Shown in pieces: positions 1-12,600 of a DNA stretch of 64,000 nt. Made by a program: the position numbers and the translations under genes. The stretch's first letter is position 1. Each line of letters begins with the position of its first letter. The notes under the pieces are model-generated. The model was not told where the DNA came from. It was given only the letters and a program-made list of their open reading frames with translations, and searched no databases. The DNA comes from Symsagittifera roscoffensis (lineage: Eukaryota > Xenacoelomorpha > Acoela > Convolutidae), in the NCBI RefSeq assembly GCF_963678635.1, contig NC_087071.1, positions 4,231,624-4,295,623 on the forward strand, in the 5' to 3' direction.

Positions 1-109
1 AATTATTCAACATATGTACCTAAATCTTACAATCGTTTTAACAACAAAAGAGAACCGACTTTGAGTTTTTAGCGAAAAAAAACCTGAATGTAAATTGGCG
101 GTAACTTTT

Positions 110-690
110 CTAAGAGTCACGTAGCAAACTTTTTGGGCAACCTAGCAACTTGTAAATCGTGTAAGCACAAAGGCTACGCTACCAAATTTTGTAAATAAAT
201 TGTCGTAAACTGTGAAACAAAGTTGAAAATACCCAAAAAGTAGATAACACAGATTGTCATTAGCCTTGGCATCAACCGGACATAAATAACGACCGTGTAA
301 ACAGAGAAATTTGTGGAGTGATCGACTTCTGTCTAGAATCCAGACAAAACGATAATGATGATAACTTTGTATTAGATTTAACCACAAATTTTGACGACGA
401 AAGAGAAGAGCTCATTGTTGAATATCGGCCTAGTAAAATATAGATACAAATACACTCTGCCAGCCCGGTTAGCTTCGTTAAAAGAAACATCATCAACGAG
501 CTGAAACTACGTAACCCATACTCGAAGATTTTTCCGGTGGGCCAACCGACGAAGGACTCGTACTGTAGTTTTACTGACAATGCCAACAATGTTATTGGAC
601 AGCTGATGAACCGATCTTCTCGAACGGATGTTCTAACGAAGTTTTATTTTTCTTCTAATTCTTCTAATTTTTCTTCATATTTTTTTTTCA
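110..690 (+). pseudogene. Ty3/gypsy gag-pro remnant
   Basis: Decayed retroelement. Around 138-231 the plus strand reads a zinc-knuckle-like peptide (CKSCKHKGYATKFC, C-X2-C-X4-Y-X4-C, with Tyr where His is usual). After several stops, ~454-690 reads a retropepsin-like stretch beginning SASPVSFVKRN, which resembles the region after the catalytic Asp-Ser/Thr-Gly of Ty3/gypsy proteases. The Asp appears as His and the Gly as Ala, so it cannot be active. The order knuckle-then-protease matches gag-pro. Motif-level recognition only. Confidence 0.5.
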
Positions 691-1227
691 AAAAGACCTA
701 ATTAGGTTGTTTTCTACTGCTGAAAAAAAACACCGAGATCGAGTATATTTTCAATTTTTTCAAAGAACTATTTATTTCGGATTAGAAAAATAATAAAACT
801 GATGAAAATTGCCTCTTTCACAATCCTGTAAAACCAATCTTGTTAATAGTTATACTTTTTCCAATTCAAGTTTCAGACTCAATAAAAACAGAATTAGTTT
901 GACTGAAATCCGTGTTAAGGTCAGACCATCTCAAGGGTATACTGATTACTTGAATCAAATCAGTTTCCCGATCAAAATTAATTAGAATAGTCAAAACTCA
1001 TTAAAATTAGACAAGGTCAACTAAATGATCGCGAACTAATTAATTAGTCAAAAATTAATTAGCTGGTACTTTATGATGCTTAGTTTGTCAACTCATTTTT
1101 ACTCTTTTTTTTTTCAATTTTTTTTACAACAATCACCACCTCTTTCAACCAACAGTTCAAACCTCATTTTAATATCAGTTTCTAATCCCAGCTCTTAATC
1201 CTAGTTGCTATGAATTTAATCTTAATA

Positions 1228-1241
1228 GGTTATGGGCCCAG
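1228..1241 (+). other. copia-type primer-binding site (initiator tRNA-Met, internal)
   Basis: The 14-mer GGTTATGGGCCCAG is the exact complement of the anticodon stem-loop of metazoan initiator tRNA-Met (CTGGGCCCATAACC). Drosophila copia and relatives prime from this internal half-tRNA site. It lies 56 bp before the copia-like gag ATG at 1298, where a PBS should be. The sequence ending near 1227 would then be the 3' end of a 5' LTR; I could not find the LTR start. Confidence 0.65.
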
Positions 1242-1297
1242 ATTTCTAATTTTTTACTTGTATTAGTTTTTGTCAGAGTTTTTACCTATTAGCAACA

Positions 1298-1555
1298 ATG
1301 AACTTGAAACTGGCGGTTTTCTGTGGAAAATCTGAAGATTTTCCTGCTTGGTCGACAAAGTTTGTGGCGCTTATACACACCAAGGGCGAGGGCCTGTTCA
1401 GGAGGGTGATGGGCAATGATGATCTGCCAGAGGCTGAGCCTACTCTACCCGAGAGCATGAAGGCTGAATCAACAGGCAGTCTACAATACCGAGATGCAAG
1501 AGCTAGCAGTGTTGACCCAGCAGATGGAAGAAAATCAAAACACTCGCGAAAAAAA
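1298..1555 (+). pseudogene. Ty1/copia gag N-terminal fragment
   Basis: An ATG-initiated frame begins MNLKLAVFCGKSEDFPAWSTK and continues with a VMG..DLPEAEP segment. This matches the N-terminal Gag pattern of animal Ty1/copia elements: a short F-x-G-K core followed by a W-anchored helix. Similarity ends near codon 85, where the frame runs into AT-rich repeat DNA; the open frame then continues to 1687 without gag character. The rest of gag-pol is missing. The adjacent half-tRNA primer site supports the call. Confidence 0.6.
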
Positions 1556-1559
1556 ACAA

Positions 1560-2470
1560 TAATGTTCTATTTTAGAAAAAATATCCGGGTTTTGAGAGAA
1601 AAAGTAGGAATTAACGACTTCAACACTGTAAAAAAACCGATAATCGAAATTAAACACTATCGGTTGATTCATATATTTTTTGGTTAATAACTTTTATATA
1701 GTTGAAATTAATCAGAAAGATTGCGTGTGGAAGATTTTGGCCGCAGTAAAAATCAAAAACCGCGTCCAACCCACTTATTTTTCCTTGGATTTTCAAAAAA
1801 TATTGTTCTTTTGTAAAAAAGGCCTAAAAAATTTTGGCAGACAAATAGCACTTTTGCTGAATTTTAACACTGAAAATGATAAAACTGATCCGAAACAAAA
1901 AAGTTTCATTATCCGATAGTTTTTTTAATTAATTATCTTTTTAGACATGAGTTTCGTACAAAATGATTTTTTTAGAAGATGTTAGCCGGAGCAGAAATCA
2001 ACACTCTGCTTTAAGGCATACAACATCTAAACTTTCACGAAAACAATCATTAACTTTTTCAGAAAGAAACCTAAGTTATTTTGGAGTTCATTTTCAAGCC
2101 AAAACGTTTTTTTTAAAACATCTTACTCAAAACAGAAATCAAAATTTGTTTAAGGGCATAATTAGCAAAATTTGCACAAAACAAGCACAAAGTTTTGTTG
2201 TAGAAAAAATTCAGACAAAAATTTTTGAGAAAAATTTAGCATTTTTCTTTGTTTTACCCAAAACCTGGCAATTGCATCGTACTGATGTGTATAAGTTCTA
2301 AAGTTCAGTCAATGATATCGTACTTGAAATGAACAGTTTCGAATAAAGACCCCATGTGTTTGCTCTGCTGGGCTTCAGTTTTTTTCGTTTTGAAAAGTAG
2401 GTTGAACTAAAAGAAGTTTTCGCTGAACTTTAATTGCTTGAGACCGCCAAAATGTTCAATTGATACAGTT
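1560..2470. repeat. diverged direct repeat, copy 1
   Basis: Aligns by eye with ~4780-5775. Shared blocks include GGAGCAGAAATCAA, GCATACAACATCTAAA, a CAATGATATCGTACTTGA-like block and TGCTTGAGACC, in the same order and orientation. Several apparent small open frames here are fragments inside this repeat. No recognisable protein. Confidence 0.55.
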
Positions 2471-2718
2471 TATTCCACAGTTTTCATTACTGAATTAAAC
2501 TTCAGGTAGATTACGTGGGAAAGATGAAAAAGTGTTTTGATACGTGAAGATTGACGCCAGTTTTTTAAACAATTATTCTATTTAGATGAGTTGACTCAAC
2601 CTCCAGATAGTATAAAATCCATTCCAATCTTTTCCACTTTATAAACTAGATGAAAAACTTTCCCAGTTCACAACCCTGATCAAAAAAATTTTTCCACACA
2701 AATTGCACTTTTGCTAAT

Positions 2719-3179
2719 TTGGAACTCAATTTTTATCTAAAAAAAAAACAAATTTTATCTAAATTCAAAAACGTGCAAACTCTACATGGCAATCTGTTTT
2801 ACAAAATGATTTAATATCACGATTTGCTCAAAAGATTTATGTGACGAAAAATCCGATGCAGGCAAAAACCGCGTTCAAATTTTTGGGACATTCTCACTAC
2901 AAATCGATCCAAAAATCTTTAAACTAATTAGCAGATTTATGAGTTTCCATAAATCTGCTATATGTGCACTCGCTACTGCAGAATAAAGACTTCTGAAACA
3001 ATTTCCAATGAGAATGTCACAAAAATCTGAACGCGATTGTTGCCGGCATCGGTTTTTTCGTCTTTTAAAAATTTTGAGCATGTTATCAAAGCATTAATGT
3101 GAAATAGATTGCCATGTAAAGTTTGCGCAATTTTGAGTTCAGCTATAATTTGTTTTCTAGATAGAAGTTGAGTTCCAAT
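2719..3179. repeat. inverted duplication with ~180-bp arms
   Basis: Arms 2719-2905 and 3001-3179 are imperfect reverse complements of each other. Read outward-to-inward, both encode versions of the same peptide core (QTLHGNLF); the right arm keeps a longer open frame on the minus strand. The 95-bp spacer holds a perfect 12-bp-stem hairpin (2930-2959, AGCAGATTTATG with its complement). Probably two head-to-head copies of a dispersed element. Confidence 0.55.
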
Positions 3180-4779
3180 TTTTATCTGTTTAACAAAAAC
3201 CAATTATTTGTAAAATCTACCAGAATGGTCACAGCATCCAAAGACTTATGAAGGTTTTCAAAACAATTTTTTTCTTTTCATACATATCAATTTTGTAAAA
3301 ACGCTAACACATAGATTTGCACATTTTTGTCTAGATCGATTTGCTAACACATAGATTTGCCAGCATGTACCAAAACGCTGGTTGGATCCACAGATTTTGT
3401 TGAAAACTTTCAAGCAATCACTTTCTTTATTATATTTTTGGCAGTAAGAAAGCCTCTTCTTGATATGAATATTAGTACCCCGCTGCTGTTTGCATGGTTA
3501 TTGCATTCAGAAACTTCAAAGCGCTAGAGATTTTACAATTTTCTGATGTACTTTGACGTGTGTAACTTCTGCTACACTCAAGAAATGCAAATCTTTTGTT
3601 TCTAATTGGTTAATATATCTCTAATTTGAATTGTCTCAAGTGTAAATATCATCGAGTTCAAATTTTCTTGAAACTTTTTTTGGATACCGATTCAAAAATT
3701 TTTAATCTACAGTATTGACTGCAAAGGTAGCAGACTTATTGGAACTCTGTTCTGTTGCGTTATACTTTTTTTTAGAAAAATGTATGCTAAAAGCCAATCC
3801 GTGTACATGCATGAGATAAATTGTTTAGCATTTTCATTCATAAAAAACCGAGTAATTGAACCATTTTAACAAATTATTCTCCTTATTTTTTTAAAATAAG
3901 TTTTACTGTTCTGGTGCAATTGAGTAGAATCAAGGAGTATCGCCTCTTCGAAGCCAATAATTGGAGACCTATGCATTTAAATTTTTTATTTTTTCCAATT
4001 GTTTCATAAATTTTCAGAAAAAATTTCGAAAACTGACAGAGAAAAAAAGAAAAATCCAATATTCAAAATGAGTTTGCACATTTCAAGACGAACATGAACA
4101 TCTTTATGGTTTGGAGGTTGCTGAAACATAGAAACTATTGATTAAAACAAAATCATACAGTTAACTGGATAAGAAACTGCTTTCCTGATGTTGTTTGTAC
4201 GCCCTTAACAAAGAATGGTTTATGGTTCCATGTTTCCTTGGATTAGTAAACAGTCGTTTAAAACAACTTTTTATACGTAAAAATCATTTTTATGCAGAAT
4301 TATATACAAAATTGATTTGATTGGATGATAGTAGCTTAAGCAGAATCTGGGCAAGACCTATTTTTAAAATGATGCGTAAAACAAAAATTTTTTGGAATAC
4401 TTAGGAAATTTGAGCAATTTAAAGAAACGCCTGAACATTCACTGTAAGCTATGTTTAAGGATGTTATCAAATATAAAAGATCCCAAATTCAGGAAATTGT
4501 ACAATTGATCATTATTTTTTCTTCATTTGATGAATTAAATGAAGCTAGAGTGAGTATACAGGTCTTGAGAATAATTTATCTGAGATAAATTTTTCTTAGA
4601 GATTTCATTGATTGGTTAAGCGAAATAGTTTGTTGACTAAATAGCAGTCTTAGAGATAATTTTTATGCAAAAAGGAAACTTTTGAAAGTTATCAGTCGAA
4701 GCAGAAATCAAGAATCAGTTGAAGCAGTCTCTTTTGCAAGATTGTTTGAAAAAAAAACTATAATACGAACATTTCACGA
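3180..4779. other. non-coding, no gene seen
   Basis: AT-rich DNA without recognisable genes. A short direct duplication containing GCTAACACATAGATTTGC occurs at ~3303 and ~3341. Confidence 0.5.
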
Positions 4780-5775
4780 AACAAAAAATCATAACGTTCT
4801 TTTACAGGAGAAAAAGAGAGTTTTCAGAAGAAAAATAGAATCTTCAAAGATTTCAGCACTGAGACTGATCAAAGTTGATGATCAAAATTAAAAGATATCA
4901 GTTAGTTGATAATGTTTTTTGATTAAATAATTTTTTTAGTTGAATTTTATGCTAGAAGCAGAAATCAAAAATTGCGTCAAAAGCAAAAATTTTTTACTTG
5001 AAATTGCAAAGACAAACAGCGTTCGCTTTTAGGAAGATTCTAAGAACTTTTGGCAGAAAAATTGCACTTTTGCTGAAAATAATTACTAAAAATGATCGGG
5101 AAAAATTACTGGTAAGTTGTTACTTGTTTTCTTATTTTTTGGTCTTTTTAGACCTGAGTTTCGAGCAAAAGGATTTCTTGGGAAGATGTTGGTCGGAGCA
5201 GAAATCAAAGTTTTGCTTTCAAAGCATACAACATCTAAATTTTCAAGAAAACAATCATTAATTTCTTTCGTAGAAAAAGTTGTTTTAGAGAAAAGTCATT
5301 AGTTTTGCCAGAATTCAACAATAAAACTAATCTGAAATGATTAAAAAAGAAAACTTTTCGGCAAAACCTTTTTGCAAAATAACTTTTTCGGAGTTGAATT
5401 TCATGCAAAAAGGGTTTTTGCTGGATAGTTTTGAGAGAAACACAAACCGAAAGTTTTCTTTGAAAGCATATTTTGCGTATTTTTTCAAAAAAAACACAAA
5501 TTTCCGATGTGAAAGGAACTAAGAGACTTTTTACGGAAAACTACAATTTTTGCTTAATTTTTCCAAAAAACTGATAATTGCAGTGCAATCAAATGTATTA
5601 GCTCTCAAGTTCAATCGATGATATCGTACTTGACGAGAATGGTTTCCCATAAAACCCCTTGTTTTTTGTCTGGTTGGCTTCAGTTTCATTTGCTTTGAAG
5701 TTTTGGTTGAACTAAATAATTTTTTGTTGAATTCAAATTGCTTGAGACCAACAAAATGTTCAAATGATACTGTTG
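4780..5775. repeat. diverged direct repeat, copy 2
   Basis: Second copy of the 1560-2470 repeat, same orientation, with the same ordered blocks. Small open frames here are not conserved between the copies, which argues against coding function. Confidence 0.55.
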
Positions 5776-7779
5776 ATACTGTTTATATACTACTTTAAAT
5801 CTCACCAAAAATACTTAAAGTAACCACTTTGATTGAACCAGCTCCCATCTCCCTCACAATTTCAAATTTTTGATCAAAGGTATGAAGAAAAAAGGATTCT
5901 GAGGTTGTTTTGCTAATAATCACCAAAACTGTAGTTTGCTGAAAAATTTTTTTAAAGCTACTGAAATGAAAATTTTTTATCTTCTAAAGGTGATAAAAAC
6001 ATTAGCTGCCTTAATTACAAAGAAGTGTTCAGCTCTCAACTTAACCAGCAAACTGATTTTTTTTCCAATTTTCACCGTGATTTTCTTAGTTCTGGTTATT
6101 TTTTCATGTTTGTTTGTGGTTCGATAGTGAGATAATGAATAAAGAAGACAACAGGCAGCAATTTAGGATTTTTTAACAAAAGTTTCATGGTAAATTAAGT
6201 TTTAGAACAAAAAAAATGATAACGAACAGTTATAAAAATTTTTACTTTAATTTCCTCCACAATCTATTACAGTTTTAGTAAACATTTTTCGCTTTTAGGT
6301 ATTGTTCATTTTACATCATTTATTTCAATTTTCAGATAATTAAATTGAAGTACATCCCAGAACTTGTAATTTTTGTATGAATTTGGTTATATCAGTCTCA
6401 AAAAACCGAGAAAGAGTTGAATCATGACATTCTCTCAAGAAGTTTACAAAATGTTGCATTAATTGATTACTTGCATTGACGTTCCTAGCTAAATTTCTAG
6501 TTTTTGGATGAAAATAAGGAATTTTTTATGGAATTTGTAAAAAGGAGAAATTTGTATAGATACTGAGTTTAATACAAAAAATTCTTACAGTGGTTATTTT
6601 CACGAGTCATCCGAGTATTCATAAGTTGCAGCTTAGATGCATTTAAACTGAGATTAGTTTTCAGTATTCAGATCAATATATAGCAATAGTTCTAACGCTA
6701 TTTAGATGAAACACTTTTTGATGGAAAAATCAAATTGACAAAAAAGTTAATTCTATTCAAAAGTGTTTTTCGTTGTCCTAACGTGATACCAATTAAGATA
6801 TATTTTGCGTTTAAGTTACACTCCACACTTCAACACGTTATATAACAAATATATAAAAAACAAACTTTTCGGAAAAAAAATCTTATACCTTGAGAAAACT
6901 AATCCCTTTCTTAAAATGTAGGGTCTTTGATGATTAGAATCTTGAACAATCCCGTATCGATAAAATCGGCCGTCAAAAAAAATCTGACCATCTGAAACCT
7001 TGAAATCTATAACCTTTTTAAACAAAAATGGGAAATCTTTTCGCTATGATAAACTGTAGGGTGAGAACCGGATTATGTATGGCCTATCCTAATACATGAG
7101 GTTCTTCACAGCCGCCCTCTTTTATTCTTTTGTATAGTATTAGAAACAATTGTTTCGTTTGCAATTATGCAATTTTCTAAGGGTTTATTCCACTCGGGGA
7201 AAGTTCATCACACAACCCGCTGTGAAATTTTGCTGATTACTTGATAGAGTCTTGTACAAACTTCAAAACGCAGGCCTTTTTATAACTTTTTAAGAACTAG
7301 AATGCAAAACCTTGCTTTTTTCTGCAAATGGAATGCAAATCTTTCGAAAATCTTGCAAAATGGATGCATGATTTGCAGCATTCTAGCCAAAATAGAATCG
7401 TATAAGTTTTTTGATGATTTGAGTTCCGAGAATCCCAAGGAACGCAGTCTGTAACTTCAATTCAATAAAAAATATTTTCGTGAAAACCAAATCAACTGAA
7501 ATTATTTTTTTCTGGCCATGCTTGATGACTTAGATTACCTTTCTCAAGAAAACTTCACTGTTTTCAACTCAATTCAATGTTTTCAACTCAAATAAAATTG
7601 ATGTTTCGGATGTCTGCCTTCTAATTTATAAAAAAAGGGGGGAATATTGGGGGTTTTGCAAAAAAAGAAAGAAGCTAACGTCGTAATATTTACAGACAAA
7701 AAACTGCATACTTATTATGTACGACGATGCTGCATCTTGTTAAAGCGATTCCGCAGCGAACAAATTATGTTCTATGCAA
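5776..7779. other. non-coding, no gene seen
   Basis: AT-rich sequence with no exon-like segment of matching splice phase for the gene to its right. Presumably downstream intron of the DCX-PLAT gene or intergenic DNA. Confidence 0.4.
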
Positions 7780-8607
7780 GGATAATAGTCGATTATATTA
7801 TATTTCCTTGGTCAGATATGTTGCCATTATAATCCATTATAACTACACTTTGGGACCACGTATTCGATTATAACCCTTATAATCCATTATTTTTTGAGAA
7901 ATTGAATCAATTACAAACCATATAAAGCCATTATAATGGAATAAAATGGATTATAACGGCTTTTAATCTCTACAAAATTTTGCAGCTTTTTCTGCATTAC
8001 TCAGTTTCTAAACCTACTCACTAAGGATAATTTTTGCGTTTTTCTCAATTTCTACACCCAATTTGAACACACCAAGTTTACACCCATTCTCACAGTAATA
8101 AGCACACCTACCCCCACTTGACCCCACCCTAACCTACTCCACCCCACCTACACTCATCGCCCCACGTTTAGACACTCCTTAAGTTTGGGAGCGTAGAGTT
8201 CTGCAGGGGAAGGGAGGTAAAAGTCTGCAGAGGGGAAGGAGTGGGGAAGGGTCACGCGTTTACGGTATTTTTCCGTGTTTAATTGCTAAAGGTAAGACAA
8301 AAACAAAAAAGTGGAGAAAAACTGTCGCCAAACGTAAAACATAATTAAGCTATAGCCACTTTCAAGTTTTAAATGTTATTTTTTCATCGTCTTAGAAAAT
8401 CCAGGTTCTTACTCATTAAAATATATTATAGTCCCCTATAATCTATAATAATCTATTTTAATCCATTATAATCCATTATGATCGGTTATAAGAGAGTAAT
8501 GTGATCTCTATTTGATTTGCTTTATAGGTTATTAATTCACAATAATCGATTATTTTAAATTCTTAAAAAGCCAAACCATGAAAGTCCATGATAACAGACT
8601 ATTATCC
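7780..8607. mobile_element. candidate MITE with short terminal inverted repeats
   Basis: Begins GGATAATAGTC and ends with its exact complement GACTATTATCC. Inside are many short palindromic TTATAATCCATTATAA-type units near both ends (~7800-7960 and ~8420-8500). No coding capacity. No convincing target-site duplication was found, so the ends may not be exact. Confidence 0.4.
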
Positions 8608-9529
8608 GTGGAGCCTCATTGCGGGTTACTTGAAGCCTCTTTCAAAAAACCAGCCCTCCATTTAGTTTTTTTCCAGAGAACGAAACATGCGTATAGCAAA
8701 TAACAGTTCAAATGCTGAAGCAGCCAGCCATTACGTTTTACGTTTTTGATCTTACAATTTGAGCAAAAAAGGACTTGAGTAATATCTTTTCTTGGATCAA
8801 CCGTAAAATCTCTCCCCTTGAAAAGACCTACCGTAGAACGCCTTCTGCAAGCAGGTTTTAAATCTGAAAACAAATTATGGATTAAAAAACGCATTCCATA
8901 CAAACGCGCAATTAAAATTTCTCTTTACATTATTTATGCGGAGTTGCATTTGTATGCTTTTTGCGATTTGATTACACAAAATATTGTTTCAATTCACTTT
9001 TTTTGTAAGACGGTTAATTTGAAAGAATCTAGGCTATACTTAAAGCTAGCCTATCAAAAAGTCATATTTTCTACAACACCGCTTTCAATGCATTCTTTCT
9101 AGCATCACTTGTCATATAGTAAGAATAATGGTGGCCAGTCAAAAAAAAATACTCCAAAAGCAGAAAAGTTTTTTACAAGATGATGTATATTACAACAGAG
9201 TTAATATGTGCGGTGCGTTTACCATGCGTTTATCGGCACGGAGCGCTGACAAGCACGAAGCACGAAGCATCATTGTTTTCACTCAAATTAACTGTAGTTT
9301 TTTTGCTAATTATAGTTTTATGCTAATTCTATTCTGATCGCGCATATAAACAGCAACTAAAGTCAAAACGCAGAAAATCATGAACATTTCTAAAGACTTT
9401 ATGAAAACAAAATAATGAAAAAAAAAACACGATCAACTTTAAAAAATCAATTTGGTGACACGTTTTTTGCCCTTTGGGCGTTGAAATGTTTCGAAATTAT
9501 TAGAAAATATTTACAAATAACTAGTTTAC
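8608..9529. other. non-coding, no gene seen
   Basis: Contains open frames without recognisable domains. I looked here for the next PLAT exon of the gene to the right and did not find one. Confidence 0.4.
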
Positions 9530-9690
9530 CTGACTGCGTCTGAACATGCTGTCTCTGTCTCTCTTGGGGTTGACTAAACACCTCTCCCCCGTGTCTCCCC
9601 TCTCCCCGAATATGTTCACAAAAACGTCTGCTCTCTCACATTCGGCCGAGTGGACGTCGCCCGTGTGCACTTCCACATCATAATACACCA
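9530..9690 (-). CDS. DCX-PLAT gene, exon 11 (PLAT2, first half)
   Basis: 161 bp. [27 protein letters not shown] and a truncated end at MFRRSQ before donor GTAAAC. The second half of PLAT2 should follow in a phase-0 exon that I could not find in 1-9529. Confidence 0.93.
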
Positions 9691-12600
9691 CTGAAACAGA
9701 CGAAAAAAAATCGAAAAGCTTAAAAAATGCATGGAAAGAAACTGTTAAATTATTGAAAAAACTCACACAAAAACAACTTGTATAAGAAATTGTGTTTTTT
9801 GTGTGTGTGAGGGGGGGGGGGGGGGCTTACTATGTCTATTGCAAAAATCCGAAAATCCATGCATATGAATTCATTTACATATTATACTCACGTGGGTACA
9901 ATCGGTCTCCGTTTTTCTTGTAGACAGGAGCCTCTCTGCAAATCTGACCATCGTCTAATTCTCTGCTCAGCCACCTGAAACACGTTGGATTATAAATCAA
10001 ATGTTTTAATTCCCTACAATTTTCCCTTCAACTACTTCCCACTTTTTGCAAAGGGGGGGGGGGTTGTATGGATGTTCGGTACTTGGTTCAAAACTCACAC
10101 TGCTTACCTGTAAAAACAGAGCGGAGTGGGGGAGGGTTCGTTATTAGGTACAAAATTTGCATTAATTTAACAGTTTCTTCTAGGGGGAGGTTCGTTATTA
10201 GGTACCATAGGGGGAAATGGTTAGAGAGATCTGAAAGAAGCTGACATCTTTTTTATGTTCGACCCGCAAACTAGGCATTCATTGAAGAAGTAGTTTGGTA
10301 CTTTTTACTTAAAAACCAAAACTAACTTTTCTTTAATAACTTTATTAAACTTTCTGCTGCTCAATGAGTGATGCTTTCAACATTCGGCTTTTGACTGCAC
10401 TTTTTTGGTCAATATTCGCAGTCGAAATAAGAACTGTGAGAACAATTGCAAAAAAATCAACTAAAGTCAATCTTGAAAGTTGGAGAAAAAACTGAAAATA
10501 ATTTTTAAAAGTTTAGAAAAAAAAACACGGAAATTGAGTCTCCTTCAAAATGTATCACTCCACCCTCCCCACTTTAACTATTCACCGTCCCCCCCCCCTT
10601 TGCATGAAGCAAAGGATTTCGCTTCTAGGAACAAAACTTTCATATGCTTAACCTTTGAATTAGTTCTCTATAGGGGTGGCAATTCAGTACTAGGTACCAA
10701 AGGGGGATAGTTAAAGAGATCCCGAAAATCAATAAGAGACGGTGGTGAAGTGGTAACGTTTCAGGCTCTCAACCGAAAGGTCGGATGTTCGAGGCCCACC
10801 ATGATCCGTGCTCGTTGCTTGAGGGTGAAGCAACTTTACCCAGCCCAGAAAATAAACCAAAAAAATGCATGAAGTTCTTAAACAGGGGCACAACAGCCCC
10901 GGGTTGACCTCCATACACCGAAAATGCTTATCATACAATTCCATACATCAAGTGTGTGGAAAAATGCTTGTCATACAATTTTCATACAATTTCTAAAAAT
11001 GGTTGAAAAAAGATATCAAACTTTTTGGTTTATGGGAAAACACCTATGATACAATTTTCATTTATGGGAAAATGTTTATCATAGAGATTTCACACAATTT
11101 TCTGAACGTATGGCATCGTATGAAATTGTATGACAAGAAGTTTCTCATATATGGGAATTGTATGATAAGAAGTTTCGGTCCTCCGGGGCGGTTCGCCGTG
11201 ATGAGCTGTACAGCTCTCGTGTTGGTCCTTTCCCCGTGGATAAATGGTCTTAAAAAAAACAAAAGTGAGGAACAAATGCCTACCTGTGGAATGGGAAAGA
11301 CAACTCCCTCTCCCCTGTTGAGTCAACAAGTGTGACGTCATCTAGCAGCCAGTCCGGGTGGTCCCCACTGTTGTCGTGGCCCACTCTGATTTTGAAGATA
11401 GAACCGACTTTGCCAATTGTAATCTGCAACAGGAAAAAAATCTAACATGAGTTTATGTAATTTTAATGGTCTAGTTTTTTTTCTCATATGTGTTTTTCCC
11501 TGCAGCATCTAATCAAATAATTTTAATTGCAGGGGCGGATCTAGGATTTTCTCCAGGGGGGGGGGGGGGTTAATGTTTTTTCAAAACATTTTCGAAAATT
11601 TTGTGGTCCTTTTATTTGTTTAGGTTGACCAAATGATTTTCCGAGCTCTCTCAAAGCATTACAAAGACCCTGTTTTCGGACAAATTTTCTGCGCCGCAGG
11701 AAAACTTAGGAAAATCACGCCAAAAATGAAATTTTTAAGCTCATTTTGGAAAATTTTGACCAAAAAAAATCACGCTTTTTCAGCGAGCGCTCCCCCTTCA
11801 AAATTAGTATATGTTGGCGCTGAAGGCGCCTAAAGAAGAATTTTAGGGTCCATCATTAAATATGGATATCTCAAAATAGTACAAAGGAGGACCCTTTGGG
11901 TCGGCAGGGGGAATTTTTAGGCATTTTTAGAAAGTATTTAATAAAAAATCATGTTTTTTCGGCGCGCGCTCCCATCTCAACACTTGTTAATATTGCCGAT
12001 AAAGGCTTTTTCCTACCGTCCGATTTTCTAGGGATTTCAACGAACTTTTTTTGGGGTTTTCGGAGTCCATCTAACTATATATACACATGGTATATAATGT
12101 TTAGAAAACCAAAAACTTTATCTAATTAGCAATTCAACCGCAGCCCATATGGTATCTATTAAAAAATCTCCACCCCTGCAAATTAAAAAGATCAAAGAGA
12201 TCCGTTAATCAGTGAGATAAAACAATGACCTGAAATTCATCAGTAGACCCCGGTTGGAACAACTCTCCCCCCTCCCCCGACCCCAAATGCAGTGTACCAC
12301 TGTCTCTCTTGTCCCCATACACCACAATGTACACTCTGGAACTAGTAGAGGCTGCGGGCTCGTCATCTGTGCGAACTCGGACCAACCATCTTCCAGCTGA
12401 AATGAAAAAAGAAAAAAGGAATTGCAAACATTATTCTTTTTTTGTCGATTTTTCCGACATTATAGTTTTTCTATTGTTTCTACCCATCTTCTAAATGAAA
12501 CCGAAAAAAAAAGAAAAAATTATTGCCAAAACTTTACTAAGTCTCATCATTTTTTTTTTCAGAATGGGTTGTTTTTCACGCCTGGTAGAGCTGAACAAAA

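Noticed and set aside
5936-6127. 63-codon plus-strand hydrophobic frame
   Set aside because: Hydrophobicity follows T-rich DNA; no conservation between the nearby repeat copies.
6816-7025. Minus-strand 69-codon frame as the missing PLAT2 exon
   Set aside because: It has a plausible donor (GTATAAG) but no PLAT signature (no HD-x-x-G, no W-x-L-x-x-V).
8616-8903. 95-codon minus-strand frame
   Set aside because: No domain, no splice phase compatible with the DCX-PLAT gene, and it overlaps a competing plus frame.
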